Source of the DNA: Sulfitobacter pontiacus
Lineage (GTDB): Bacteria > Pseudomonadota > Alphaproteobacteria > Rhodobacterales > Rhodobacteraceae
Direction of reading: 5' to 3'
Length of the DNA: 64,000 nucleotides
NCBI RefSeq assembly: GCF_040790665.1
Contig: NZ_CP160849.1
Span: 2,319,501 to 2,383,500, forward strand
Below, in pieces: positions 17,800 through 27,938 of the stretch. A program made the translations under genes and the position numbers. Numbering within the stretch: the stretch's first letter is position 1; each line of letters begins with the position of its first letter. The notes beneath the pieces were generated by a model, which did not search any database, was not told the origin of the DNA, and worked only from the letters and a program-made list of their open reading frames with translations.

Positions 17800-19521
17800 A
17801 TGAACTTGCGCTTAAAGGGAACGACTGCGATCGGGCTTGCGGCTTGCATGTTTGCCGCACCTGCGTTCGCCGACATGGAGGCCGCAAAGGCTTTCCTTGA
17901 TAAGGAAATCGGCGATCTCTCCGCGCTGTCGCGGGAAGACCAGGAAGCCGAACTGCAGTTCTTTATCGACGCTGCAAAACCGTTTGAAGGCATGTCGATC
18001 AACGTCGTGTCCGAGACAATCGGCACGCACACCTACGAATCCACCGTTCTGGCCCCCGCTTTCGAAGCGATCACCGGCATCAAGGTCACCCATGACCTGA
18101 TCGGCGAAGGTGACGTTGTCGAAAAGCTGCAAACGCAAATGCAGTCGGGCGAGAACATCTATGACGCCTATATCAACGATTCCGACCTGATCGGGACGCA
18201 CTGGCGCTATCAGCAAGCCCGCAACCTGTCCGACTGGATGGAAGGCGAAGGCAAGGCCGTGACCAACCCCGGTCTCGACCTCGAAGACTTCATCGGCCTG
18301 TCGTTCACGACCGGCCCCGATGGCAAGATCTACCAGCTGCCCGACCAGCAGTTTGCGAACCTGTACTGGTTCCGCTACGATTGGTTCAACGACGAACAGA
18401 ACAAGGCTGATTTCAAAGAGAAATATGGCTACGATCTTGGTGTTCCGGTCAACTGGTCCGCATATGAGGACATCGCGGAATTCTTCACCGGTCGCGACCT
18501 GTCGCGTCTTGGCGTCGAAGGCGAAGTCTTTGGCAACATGGACTACGGCAAGAAAGACCCGTCGCTTGGCTGGCGCTACACCGATGCGTGGCTGTCGATG
18601 GCCGGTGCCGGTGACGTGGGCGAGCCAAACGGTCTGCCCGTCGATGAATGGGGTATCCGCGTCAACGAAAACTCGCAGCCTGTGGGGTCTTGCGTTGCAC
18701 GTGGCGGTGCCACAAACGGGCCAGCAGCGGTCTATGCTGTGACCAAAGCGATCGAATGGCTGCAGAAGTATTCGCCTCCGGCGGCTGCGGGCATGACCTT
18801 CTCTGAAGCGGGCCCAATTCCGGCGCAGGGCAACGTGGCCCAGCAGATGTTCTGGTACACCGCCTTTACCGCCGCGTCGGTAGAGCCTGACCTGCCCGTG
18901 ATGAACGAAGATGGCACGCCGAAATGGCGCATGGCACCTTCGCCCCACGGTGCCTATTGGACCGAAGGCACCAAGATCGGGTATCAGGATGCCGGGTCGT
19001 GGACGCTGATGAAATCCACGCCGGTGGACCGTGCACAGGCCGCTTGGCTCTATGCGCAGTTCGTCACCTCCAAGACTGTGGACGTCAAGAAAAGCCACGT
19101 TGGCCTGACCTTCATCCGTGAATCGTCGATCCAGCACGAAAGCTTTACAGAGCGTGCACCGAAACTGGGTGGTCTGGTTGAATTCTACCGTTCGCCAGCG
19201 CGCGTTCAGTGGTCCCCAACCGGTACCAACGTGCCTGACTATCCAAAGCTGGCGCAGCTGTGGTGGCAGAACATCGGCGACGCCATGTCCGGTGCGAAGA
19301 CCCCTCAGGAAGCGCTTGATGCCCTGTGCGCCGATCAGGAAAAAGTCCTGATCCGTCTGGAGCGTGCCGGCGTTCAAGGGGACATTGGCCCCAAGATGAA
19401 CGAAGAGCGTGACCCAGAGTACTGGCTGTCCCAGCCCGGTTCGCCCAAAGCGAAACTGGAAAGCGAAGACGAAGAGCCACAGACCATCGCCTATGATGAG
19501 CTGATCAAATCCTGGCAGTAA
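17800..19521 (+). CDS. glpV: GlpV, periplasmic glycerol-binding protein
   Basis: 573 aa family-1-type extracellular solute-binding protein. The ATG at 17800 follows AGGGAGGA by 5 bases and begins a clear signal peptide (RLKGTTAIGLAACMFAAPAF, cleavage after AFA); the frame is open further upstream but that stretch overlaps glpU and lacks a ribosome site. The mature protein is large for the family, as in the Rhizobium GlpV. It delivers substrate to GlpPQ. Confidence 0.92.
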   Translation: MNLRLKGTTAIGLAACMFAAPAFADMEAAKAFLDKEIGDLSALSREDQEAELQFFIDAAKPFEGMSINVVSETIGTHTYESTVLAPAFEAITGIKVTHDLIGEGDVVEKLQTQMQSGENIYDAYINDSDLIGTHWRYQQARNLSDWMEGEGKAVTNPGLDLEDFIGLSFTTGPDGKIYQLPDQQFANLYWFRYDWFNDEQNKADFKEKYGYDLGVPVNWSAYEDIAEFFTGRDLSRLGVEGEVFGNMDYGKKDPSLGWRYTDAWLSMAGAGDVGEPNGLPVDEWGIRVNENSQPVGSCVARGGATNGPAAVYAVTKAIEWLQKYSPPAAAGMTFSEAGPIPAQGNVAQQMFWYTAFTAASVEPDLPVMNEDGTPKWRMAPSPHGAYWTEGTKIGYQDAGSWTLMKSTPVDRAQAAWLYAQFVTSKTVDVKKSHVGLTFIRESSIQHESFTERAPKLGGLVEFYRSPARVQWSPTGTNVPDYPKLAQLWWQNIGDAMSGAKTPQEALDALCADQEKVLIRLERAGVQGDIGPKMNEERDPEYWLSQPGSPKAKLESEDEEPQTIAYDELIKSWQ

Positions 19522-19529
19522 GCCACTCT

Positions 19530-19557
19530 TTCCGGGGCCGGTTCGCTGGCCCCGGAA
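19530..19557 (+). terminator. GC-rich hairpin between glpV and glpK
   Basis: Perfect 10-bp stem TTCCGGGGCC (19530-19539) / GGCCCCGGAA (19548-19557) with an 8-nt loop, 9 bp after the glpV stop. The following CCTTTGATTTTCC is only weakly T-rich, so it may attenuate or stabilise the transport mRNA more than stop transcription into glpK. Confidence 0.6.
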
Positions 19558-19674
19558 CCTTTGATTTTCCAACAACGCCGACATCCGTCATTGCCCTGAC
19601 ATCTGGTCGGGCCTGCCGACCCTTGCTAGGATACGGCACCATCTGACGGTTGCTACACTTCCAAAGGGACGCGC

Positions 19675-21162
<1,488 letters not shown>

Positions 21163-21172
21163 GGAACTCCCC

Positions 21173-22156
21173 ATGACAGCCCCAACGCTTCGCCGGTATC
21201 TGACCCAAAACAGCTTTGACCCCGATCTGGTGTTTCTGCTGGAAGACATCGCATCGGCGTCGCGACTGATCGCCGGTCTCGTGCGTCGTGGTGCCTTCGA
21301 GGGCAACCTTGGTGCCGCCGGAGAGATCAACGTGCAGGGCGAGGCGCAAAAGACGCTGGATATCATGGCCAATGACGTGTTCGAGCGAGAGTGTGCCAAC
21401 AGCCCGCGTGTGGCGGCACTTGTATCGGAAGAGGTGGAAGAGGTCACTTGGCTGAAAGAGCCGCAAAAGGGCGACTACTTGCTGTATTTCGATCCGCTGG
21501 ACGGGTCGTCGAACCTTGATGTGAACCTGTCGGTGGGGTCGATCTTTTCGGTCATGCAGGTGCAGGCCGATGGTGACCGCAACGTGCTGTACAACGGCCG
21601 CAACCAGATTTGCGCGGGCTATGCGATCTACGGCCCCTCGACCATGTTTGTGGTGACCAAAGGCGACGAGGTGGCAGGCTTCAGCAGCGATCCCGACACG
21701 GGCGAATTCAGCCTGACGCACCCCAAGATGACCGTGCCCGCCGAGACCTCGGAATATGCGATCAACACCTCGCGCGCACGCTATTGGTATGCCCCCGTCA
21801 GCCGCTATGTGGACGAGGCCGTCGCGGGCAAGGAAGGCCCCCGTGGCCGGTCGTTCAACATGCGCTGGACCGCGTCCATGGTCGCGGATGTGCACCGTAT
21901 CCTCACGCGTGGCGGCGTCTTTCTGTACCCCGCTGACAGCAACAACCAGAAGACCGGCGGCAAGCTGCGTCTGATGTACGAGGCGAACCCGATGGCGATG
22001 GTGATCGAAGCGGCAGGCGGTGCTGCGTCGACGGGGCAGGGCGCGATCATGGACGTCGCCCCCACGGCACCGCACCAGCGCGTTCCGGTGATCCTTGGCT
22101 CGCGCGACGAGGTTGCCGTGCTTGATAGCTACCACAAAGACACCGCTGACAGCTAA
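21173..22156 (+). CDS. fbp: Class I fructose-1,6-bisphosphatase
   Basis: 327 aa. The metal and phosphate motifs of class I FBPase are clear: SEEVEE in the first third, then FDPLDGSSNLDVNLSVGSIF, and the GGKLRLMYEANPMAMVIEAAGG substrate loop (about 263-284). It hydrolyses fructose-1,6-bisphosphate to fructose-6-phosphate. Its place right after glpK makes sense: growth on glycerol feeds DHAP into gluconeogenesis, which needs this step. TAAGGAAC lies before the ATG. Confidence 0.93.
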   Translation: MTAPTLRRYLTQNSFDPDLVFLLEDIASASRLIAGLVRRGAFEGNLGAAGEINVQGEAQKTLDIMANDVFERECANSPRVAALVSEEVEEVTWLKEPQKGDYLLYFDPLDGSSNLDVNLSVGSIFSVMQVQADGDRNVLYNGRNQICAGYAIYGPSTMFVVTKGDEVAGFSSDPDTGEFSLTHPKMTVPAETSEYAINTSRARYWYAPVSRYVDEAVAGKEGPRGRSFNMRWTASMVADVHRILTRGGVFLYPADSNNQKTGGKLRLMYEANPMAMVIEAAGGAASTGQGAIMDVAPTAPHQRVPVILGSRDEVAVLDSYHKDTADS

Positions 22157-22160
22157 GCCG

Positions 22161-23294
22161 ATGTTCTCGTTCTTCTCTCCGCAAGCGCTGCATTTCGGAC
22201 GTGGACAGGCCGCGCAGACGGCCACGCTGGCCGCTGGCTTTGGGACGCATGTGCTGATCGTACACGGCTCCAATGCAGCGCGGGCGGCTTGGTTGGTCGA
22301 GGATTGCCGCGCGGCGGGTCTGTCGGTCACCACACAAAGCTGCGGGTCCGAGCCGAGCCTGCCTGCGTTGGAGGCCGCACTCGCCGGTGTGTCCGCAGAT
22401 CGGCCGGATGTGGTTGTCGCACTTGGCGGCGGATCGGTGATCGACTTTGCCAAGGCGCTCGCGGCGCTGATCCCCTGTGCGGGGGCACCGCTGGACTACC
22501 TCGAAGGGGTGGGGGGCGGCAAACCGCTCGACCGCGTACCCTTGCCTATGATCGCGCTGCCGACCACGGCGGGCACGGGGGCAGAGGTGACCAAGAACGC
22601 GGTGATTGCCGTGCCGGAACACGGGGTCAAGGTCAGCCTGCGCGACGCGCGGATGATCCCCGATATCGCCATCGTGGATGCCGGGCTGATGCAGGGCGCA
22701 CCGCGCCGCGTCACCCTTGCGGCGGGGCTGGATGCGGTCACGCAGGTGATCGAACCTTATCTGTCCATCAAAGCGACGCCGATGACGGATGCGCTGTGTC
22801 AGGCGGCGATCCCCAAGGGCCTGGCCGCCCTGCGTGCCGTGGTTGAACAAGACGCAGCGGAAGCGTGGGACGATATGGCTTGGGTCAGCACCTGCGGCGG
22901 CTTGGCCTTGGCGAATGCGGGGCTGGGGGCGGTGCATGGTTTTGCGGGTGTGATCGGCGGCCAGACCGGTGCCCCCCACGGAGAGATTTGCGGCGCGCTT
23001 CTGCCCGCGGTGCTGGCGTCTCACTTGGACAAGGCAGAGGCAGGCACGCTGATCCACACGCGCCTGATGTGGGTGCTTGAGCTGATCGATGCGACATTCG
23101 ACGTTCAAGACGGGGCAGGGATCACCGCCCTGCGCGATTGGTCCCGTCAGATGGGGCTGCGGACATTGACCGAGATGGGGCTGAACCCCGAGGATCACGC
23201 AGAGGTGGCACGCTTGTCCGCCGGTGCATCCTCGATGAAGGGCACGCCCTTCGCGCTGACGCAGGACGAGCTGATCGCCATCCTGCGCGCCTGA
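22161..23294 (+). CDS. Iron-containing-type alcohol dehydrogenase, altered metal site
   Basis: 377 aa, group III (iron-type) dehydrogenase fold. NAD-binding GGGS at 89-92 and PTTAGTGAE at 134-142. Of the four family metal ligands, D191, H259 (GAVHGFAG) and H273 (GAPHGEICG) are in place, but the second, normally His in D-A-x-T-H, is Q195 (GLDAVTQVIEPY). The ATG lies 4 bp after fbp, with no strong ribosome site, so coupling is likely. The substrate is unknown; context suggests a C3 aldehyde or alcohol related to glycerol, but that is only inference. Confidence 0.85.
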   Translation: MFSFFSPQALHFGRGQAAQTATLAAGFGTHVLIVHGSNAARAAWLVEDCRAAGLSVTTQSCGSEPSLPALEAALAGVSADRPDVVVALGGGSVIDFAKALAALIPCAGAPLDYLEGVGGGKPLDRVPLPMIALPTTAGTGAEVTKNAVIAVPEHGVKVSLRDARMIPDIAIVDAGLMQGAPRRVTLAAGLDAVTQVIEPYLSIKATPMTDALCQAAIPKGLAALRAVVEQDAAEAWDDMAWVSTCGGLALANAGLGAVHGFAGVIGGQTGAPHGEICGALLPAVLASHLDKAEAGTLIHTRLMWVLELIDATFDVQDGAGITALRDWSRQMGLRTLTEMGLNPEDHAEVARLSAGASSMKGTPFALTQDELIAILRA

Positions 23295-23310
23295 CGCTTA
23301 TCGTGGCGGG

Positions 23311-24132
23311 TTACAGCCCCAGCGATTTGCGCAGCATGTTCAGCGCCACGAGGATCAGGAAGACCGCGAACACCCGTTTCAACGGTTTGGGGTCCATCGC
23401 ATGGGCCAGTCTAACCCCCAGCGGCGCGGTGATGAGCGTCATGGCGATGACAATGGCAAAGGTGGGCAGGTTCACCGCCCCCACCGTCAGCGGCGGGCTG
23501 TTGGGCGCGGCATCCACCAGCAGGAACCCGATGACAGAGGGCACGGCGATCAGCACGCCAAACCCCGCAGCCGTTGCCACGGCACGGTGGATCGGTACGT
23601 TGAACAGGCTCATCAGCGGCACGCCAAAGCTGCCCCCGCCGATCCCCATCAGTACCGATAGAAACCCGACCGAGGGTGACAACGCCGCGCGCGCGGCCCC
23701 ACGGGGCATCGCCTGTCCCAAGCGCCAATGCGCCCGCCCAAAGGCCATGTATAGTCCGACGACCAGCGCCAGCCCTCCAAAGATGCCCTGCAAGACGCTC
23801 GTGCGCAGCTGTGCCACCACCAGCATCCCGATGATGGCCCCAATCACGATCCCCGGTGCCCATGTCTTGAGGATCGCCCAATCGACCGCACCCTTTTTAT
23901 TGTGGCTGTGCACCGACCGCAGCGAGGTCACGATGATCGTCGCCAACGAGGTCGCCAGACACATCTGCATCAGCTGCGGGCTGTCATAGCCAAGCGCTTG
24001 GAACGCATAGAAGAACGCAGGCACCAAGACGATACCGCCACCGACACCAAGCAGCCCCGCCAGCACACCGGCAAAGGCACCGATGGCCATGATCATAAGG
24101 ACAATCTGCAGAAAGAGGGTGGGGTCTTGCAT
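23311..24132 (-). CDS. TauE/SafE-family sulfite/organic-anion permease
   Basis: 273 aa with about eight hydrophobic segments and the family's duplicated pattern: GVLAGLLGVGGGIVLVPAFF near the N-terminus and LMGIGGGSFGVPLMSLF in the second half. TauE/SafE proteins move sulfite, sulfoacetate and related anions across the inner membrane; the substrate here is not determinable. It converges on the glp operon and sits 38 bp downstream of dusA on the same strand. Confidence 0.88.
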   Translation of the reverse strand: MQDPTLFLQIVLMIMAIGAFAGVLAGLLGVGGGIVLVPAFFYAFQALGYDSPQLMQMCLATSLATIIVTSLRSVHSHNKKGAVDWAILKTWAPGIVIGAIIGMLVVAQLRTSVLQGIFGGLALVVGLYMAFGRAHWRLGQAMPRGAARAALSPSVGFLSVLMGIGGGSFGVPLMSLFNVPIHRAVATAAGFGVLIAVPSVIGFLLVDAAPNSPPLTVGAVNLPTFAIVIAMTLITAPLGVRLAHAMDPKPLKRVFAVFLILVALNMLRKSLGL

Positions 24133-24170
24133 GGGGGGCGATCCTGAATGTCGTGCGGTTGCCCCTGTTG

Positions 24171-25229
24171 CTATACCGCTTCTTGCGCCTCGGCCAGTGT
24201 TTGCATCGCGTCCAGCGCCTCTAGCAGCACCTGACGGTCGGCACCGGGGCGGGAGGCTTGCTCGGACAGGGTGCGCCGCCAGACCCGTGCACCGGTGCGA
24301 CCGGCAAAGAGCCCCATCATATGGCGGGTGATCTGGTTCAGCTTGCCGCCGCCGTCGATATGCGCGTCGATATAGGGCAGCATCTGCGCCACGACATCCT
24401 CGGGCGTGGTGTCTGCGCCGGTGCCGTAAATGCGGCGATCCGCCTGCGCCAGAATATCGGTCGGGTTATGATAGGCGCTGCGCCCGATCATCACGCCATC
24501 CAAACCGGCGTCCAGAAACGCCTCTGCCTGATCAAGCGAGGTGATGCCCCCGTTGATCGAGATATGCAGGTTCGGGAACAGCCCCTTCATCCGGTGCACC
24601 AGCTCGTAGTCCAAGGGGGGAATGTCGCGGTTTTCCTTGGGGCTGAGCCCTTGCAGCCACGCCTTGCGCGCGTGGATTGTCACCCGTTCACAACCCGCGC
24701 CGACGATCTGCGCCAGAAACTCGGGCAGCACCTCGGCGGGGTTCTGGTCATCCACGCCGATCCGGCATTTGACGGTCACGTCCACATCCACCGCGCGCCG
24801 CATCGCCGCGACGGATTTCGCCACCAGCGCCGGTTGCTCCATCAGCACCGCGCCAAAACAGCCCGATTGCACGCGATCCGACGGGCAGCCGACGTTCAGG
24901 TTGATCTCGTCATACCCCGCCTGTGCCCCGATCCGCGCCGCCTCTGCCAGCTCGTCCGGGTCAGACCCGCCAAGCTGCAAGGCCACGGGATGCTCCGAGG
25001 TATCATGATCCAGCAAATGCAAAGCGCCGCCGCGCACCAAGGCAGGCGAGGTGACCATTTCGGTATAAAGCAACGTCTGCTTGGAAAACAGCCGGTGCAT
25101 GTAGCGACAATGCCGGTCGGTCCAGTCCATCATGGGTGCCACGGATAGCCTTGATGACCTGCAAATATCTGATTTTAATATACTATTCGTCAAATCAAGT
25201 TCCGTTTCGCTTTGCGCATTGTTGCGCAT
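24171..25229 (-). CDS. dusA: tRNA-dihydrouridine synthase A with phage-supplied 5' end
   Basis: 352 aa FMN enzyme reducing U20/U20a in tRNA. Core motifs: LSVAPMMDWTDRHCRY at 28-43, the catalytic Cys C115 in NVGCPSDRVQSGCFGAVLM, and a C-terminal helical domain. The N-terminal ~26 residues are unlike normal DusA and are encoded by prophage DNA: integration replaced the original start with a new ATG at 25229, or an internal start nearer RLSVAPMM. The displaced original start is at 40009-40065. The RLSVAP codons differ between the two copies only at synonymous sites. The catalytic body is intact, so the gene is probably functional if the new promoter works. Confidence 0.92.
   Translation of the reverse strand: MRNNAQSETELDLTNSILKSDICRSSRLSVAPMMDWTDRHCRYMHRLFSKQTLLYTEMVTSPALVRGGALHLLDHDTSEHPVALQLGGSDPDELAEAARIGAQAGYDEINLNVGCPSDRVQSGCFGAVLMEQPALVAKSVAAMRRAVDVDVTVKCRIGVDDQNPAEVLPEFLAQIVGAGCERVTIHARKAWLQGLSPKENRDIPPLDYELVHRMKGLFPNLHISINGGITSLDQAEAFLDAGLDGVMIGRSAYHNPTDILAQADRRIYGTGADTTPEDVVAQMLPYIDAHIDGGGKLNQITRHMMGLFAGRTGARVWRRTLSEQASRPGADRQVLLEALDAMQTLAEAQEAV
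25128..25151 (-). other. Prophage left junction (attL region) in dusA
   Basis: On the minus strand these 24 bases encode RLSVAPMM. The copy at the other end of the prophage (40009-40032) encodes the same eight residues, but 6 of 24 bases differ, all synonymously; only ATGATG is identical at the inner edge. Thus bases upstream of ATGATG here are phage-derived and the crossover lay at or beyond ATGATG, toward MDWTDRH. Integration of tyrosine-recombinase elements into the 5' end of dusA is a known site preference. Confidence 0.75.
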
Positions 25230-25305
25230 TTTAGCTTGTTTTTGCCCGTTTTTTGCTATCTGAACAATGCATGTTGTTCAGATTGACCAAAAATGTTGTT
25301 CAGAT
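25212..25305. promoter_or_regulatory. Repeat cluster between dusA and the integrase
   Basis: TTGCGCATT occurs twice in tandem (25212-25220, 25222-25230). TTGTTCAGAT occurs at 25274-25283 and 25296-25305 in direct orientation and, inverted, as ATCTGAACAA at 25258-25267. Placement between the attachment site and the integrase gene suits integrase arm-binding sites or an operator for the integrase promoter; which one is not determinable. Confidence 0.5.
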
Positions 25306-26388
25306 ATGCCCCAGATTATAGAGCGTAAACGCAAGGACGGTTCCACCGCGTATGTTGCACAAATCAACATCAGACGGAATGGCAAATGGGCGCATCGCGA
25401 ATCCCGAACTTTTGACAAGCATTCATCTGCTTCAGCATGGTTCAAAAAGCGGATGAAAGAAATCACTGCTGCTGGTGCAGACTTGACCGCCATCAATAGC
25501 AAAGGCCGAACACTAAGCACAGCGATTGACCGCTACATCACCGAAAGCGTCAAAGAGATTGGCCGCACCAAAGCACAGGTTCTGCGGTCAATCCGTGAAT
25601 ATGACATAGCGTCGATGAACTGCAACGACATACAAAGCCACGACATCGTTCAGTTCGCCAAAGAACTTGGCGCGACACGAACACCGGCCACCGTTGGAAA
25701 CTACTTGTCCCACCTTGGGGCAATCTTTGCCGTGGCCAGACCAGCATGGGGCATCCCATTAGACCAGCAGGCGATGAAAGATGCGTTCGTGGTCTGCAAT
25801 CGCCTTGGGATAACTGGCAAAGCGAAGAGGCGTGACCGTCGCCCTACGTTGGATGAACTGGATGCGCTGCTGACCATGTTCGAAGACAAGCACCGTCGCC
25901 GCCCCAATTCACTGCCCATGCATCGCGTGGTCGGGTTCGCGCTGTTTTCAACGCGCCGTCAGGAAGAAATCACAAGGGTGGCTTGGAAAGGTTTGGACCA
26001 GACGCACAACAGGGTGTTCATCAAGGATATGAAGCACCCCGGTGACAAAGTGGGCAATGACGTGTGGTACGACCTACCGGCCCCCGCCATAAACATAGCG
26101 ATGGCGATGCCAAGGAAGAAGCCACTGGTGTTCCCATATCACAGCGACACCATCAGCGCCGCGTTCACGCGGGCATGCAAAGTTCTGGAAATTGAAGACC
26201 TGCGCTTCCACGACCTTCGGCATGAAGGGGTTACGCGCTTGTTCGAAACCGGTGAAACGATTCCGCAGGTTGCCGCCGTGTCCGGGCATCGCTCTTGGTC
26301 TTCACTGCAGCGATACACCCACATCAAACAGACAGGCGACAAATATGAAGATTGGAAGTGGCTGCAAAGGTTAACGACAAGTAACTGA
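25306..26388 (+). CDS. int: Phage tyrosine integrase (dusA-specific type by location)
   Basis: 360 aa from the ATG at 25306; an ATG at 25267 would add 13 residues but would place the repeat cluster inside the gene. An AP2-like arm-binding N-terminus (DGSTAYVAQINIRRNGKW) and a SAM-like core-binding segment precede the catalytic domain. Catalytic residues, numbered from the longer start: R231 (STRRQEEI), H315-x-x-R318 (FHDLRH), H341 (SGHRS) and Y350 (LQRYTH). It would cut and join attP with the dusA attB. Neither start has a strong ribosome site. It is divergent from dusA. Confidence 0.9.
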   Translation: MPQIIERKRKDGSTAYVAQINIRRNGKWAHRESRTFDKHSSASAWFKKRMKEITAAGADLTAINSKGRTLSTAIDRYITESVKEIGRTKAQVLRSIREYDIASMNCNDIQSHDIVQFAKELGATRTPATVGNYLSHLGAIFAVARPAWGIPLDQQAMKDAFVVCNRLGITGKAKRRDRRPTLDELDALLTMFEDKHRRRPNSLPMHRVVGFALFSTRRQEEITRVAWKGLDQTHNRVFIKDMKHPGDKVGNDVWYDLPAPAINIAMAMPRKKPLVFPYHSDTISAAFTRACKVLEIEDLRFHDLRHEGVTRLFETGETIPQVAAVSGHRSWSSLQRYTHIKQTGDKYEDWKWLQRLTTSN

Positions 26389-26613
26389 GAAGTTTAGATC
26401 AACCAGATTTAGTTGCCCGATCACTTTTCACTTCTTTTACCACCTCGGCAACGACTATCCGATGGCCTGGCGTGCTTGTTTCTGAGGCCCAAATCTCTGC
26501 GATATCTTGTGCGTTGGAGTAGTCTGAGTATGCTCCATCCATCCGAACAGGTGCGAACACTTCATTGTCCAAAAGTGATGGCGCATATTCGATAACCAGA
26601 AATTCTTTGACTT

Positions 26614-27930
26614 GGGACTATCCTGAATTTTGTGCGCTGACGTGGTAACTGCTCACAGAGGAGACCCACGTATGAGCATCGACAAAGACTTGCTAGACCG
26701 TCTGATGGAAGGGCGTTCACCCGGTGACCTGTTTGGCAAGAACGGCATCCTGGCGGAGCTGACCAAGGCGCTGGCGGAACGCGCGCTGAGCACAGAGATG
26801 GATGTCCATCTCGATGAAGAGCGCGCAGATGATGCGTCTGAGGGCCAGAACCAGCCGCCCAATCGGCGCAATGGCAGCAGCCAGAAGACCGTGACCATGG
26901 ACAGCGGCAAGGTGGTTCTGGACATTCCCCGCGACCGGAACGGCACCTTCGATCCGATGCTGATCGCGAAGTATCAGCGGCGCTTTCCTGAATTCGACCG
27001 CAAGATTGTCAGCATGTATGCCCGGGGAATGACGACCCGAGAGATCCAGGGGCATATCGAGGAAATCTACGGCGTCGAGGCCTCGCCCAGCCTGATTTCC
27101 GCGATCACCGACGCGGTCATGGAGGAGGTCACCGCCTGGCAGAACCGCCCGCTGGATCCCTGCTATCCGATCGTCTTCATGGACGCGATCCGGGTCAATA
27201 TCCGCAGCGACGGGGCGGTCTCGAACAAGGCGGTCTTCGTGGCCCTCGCGGTGCTGCCGGATGGCACGCGGGACGTTCTGGGCCTGTGGTTTCAGGCCAA
27301 TGAGGGCGCGAAGTTCTGGGCCAAAGTGCTCAGCGACCTGCGCAACAGGGGCGTCCAGGACATCCTCATCACCGTCGTGGACGGGCTGAAGGGCTTTCCC
27401 CAGGCCATTGAGGCCGCATTCCCCCAGACTCGGATCCAGACCTGCATCGTCCATCTGCTGCGCCATTCCATGAACTTCGCCAGCTACAAGGACCGCAAGG
27501 CCGTCGCCGCCGCCCTCAAGGCGATCTACACGGCCGTGGACGTCGAGGCGGCAGAACTGGCTCTGGCTGAGTTCGAGGACAGCGATCTGGCAAGGCAGTA
27601 TCCGGCGATCGCGCCGAGCTGGCGCCGGGCCTGGAACGAGGTCATCCCGTTCCTCGATTACCCGCCCGAGGTCCGCAGGCTGATCTACACCACGAATTCC
27701 ATTGAGGCCTTGAACTCGAAAATTCGCCGTGCCGTCAGAACCCGAGGTCATTTCCCAAGCGACGACGCTGCGGCGAAATTGATCTATCTGGCGCTCAATG
27801 CTACATCGACCGAGTGGAAGCGTTCGGTCCGCGAATGGCACGCTGTCAGATCTCAGCTTGCCATCATGTTCGAAGACCGCTTCCCGATGGCGTAAGAAAA
27901 CGCGTCACGCACAAAATTCTGCACAGTCTC
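26614..27930 (+). mobile_element. Complete IS256-family insertion sequence
   Basis: 1317 bp. Terminal inverted repeats of 23 bp at 26614-26636 and 27908-27930 match at 19 positions and share GAATTTTGTGCG. The flanking sequence TTTGACTT is duplicated at 26606-26613 and 27931-27938, the 8-bp target duplication typical of IS256. One transposase gene fills the element. Intact ends, duplication and open reading frame suggest a recent insertion. Confidence 0.92.
26672..27895 (+). CDS. IS256-family transposase (mutator type)
   Basis: 407 aa DDE transposase. The acidic triad can be placed as Asp in VFMDAIRVN, Asp in TVVDGLKGF and Glu in NSIEALNSKIRR, with the family's TCIVHLLRHSMNF (C/H) segment between the second Asp and the Glu. 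The ATG at 26672 has GAGGAGA 8 bases upstream; the longer open frame from 26630 lacks a ribosome site. Full family length with no disruption. Confidence 0.95.
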   Translation: MSIDKDLLDRLMEGRSPGDLFGKNGILAELTKALAERALSTEMDVHLDEERADDASEGQNQPPNRRNGSSQKTVTMDSGKVVLDIPRDRNGTFDPMLIAKYQRRFPEFDRKIVSMYARGMTTREIQGHIEEIYGVEASPSLISAITDAVMEEVTAWQNRPLDPCYPIVFMDAIRVNIRSDGAVSNKAVFVALAVLPDGTRDVLGLWFQANEGAKFWAKVLSDLRNRGVQDILITVVDGLKGFPQAIEAAFPQTRIQTCIVHLLRHSMNFASYKDRKAVAAALKAIYTAVDVEAAELALAEFEDSDLARQYPAIAPSWRRAWNEVIPFLDYPPEVRRLIYTTNSIEALNSKIRRAVRTRGHFPSDDAAAKLIYLALNATSTEWKRSVREWHAVRSQLAIMFEDRFPMA

Positions 27931-27938
27931 TTTGACTT

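Noticed and set aside
24480-25230. Whether dusA itself is broken by the prophage.
   Set aside because: The catalytic core from LSVAPMMDW to the end, including C115, is uninterrupted and in frame with a new ATG, so it is an altered but probably working gene.
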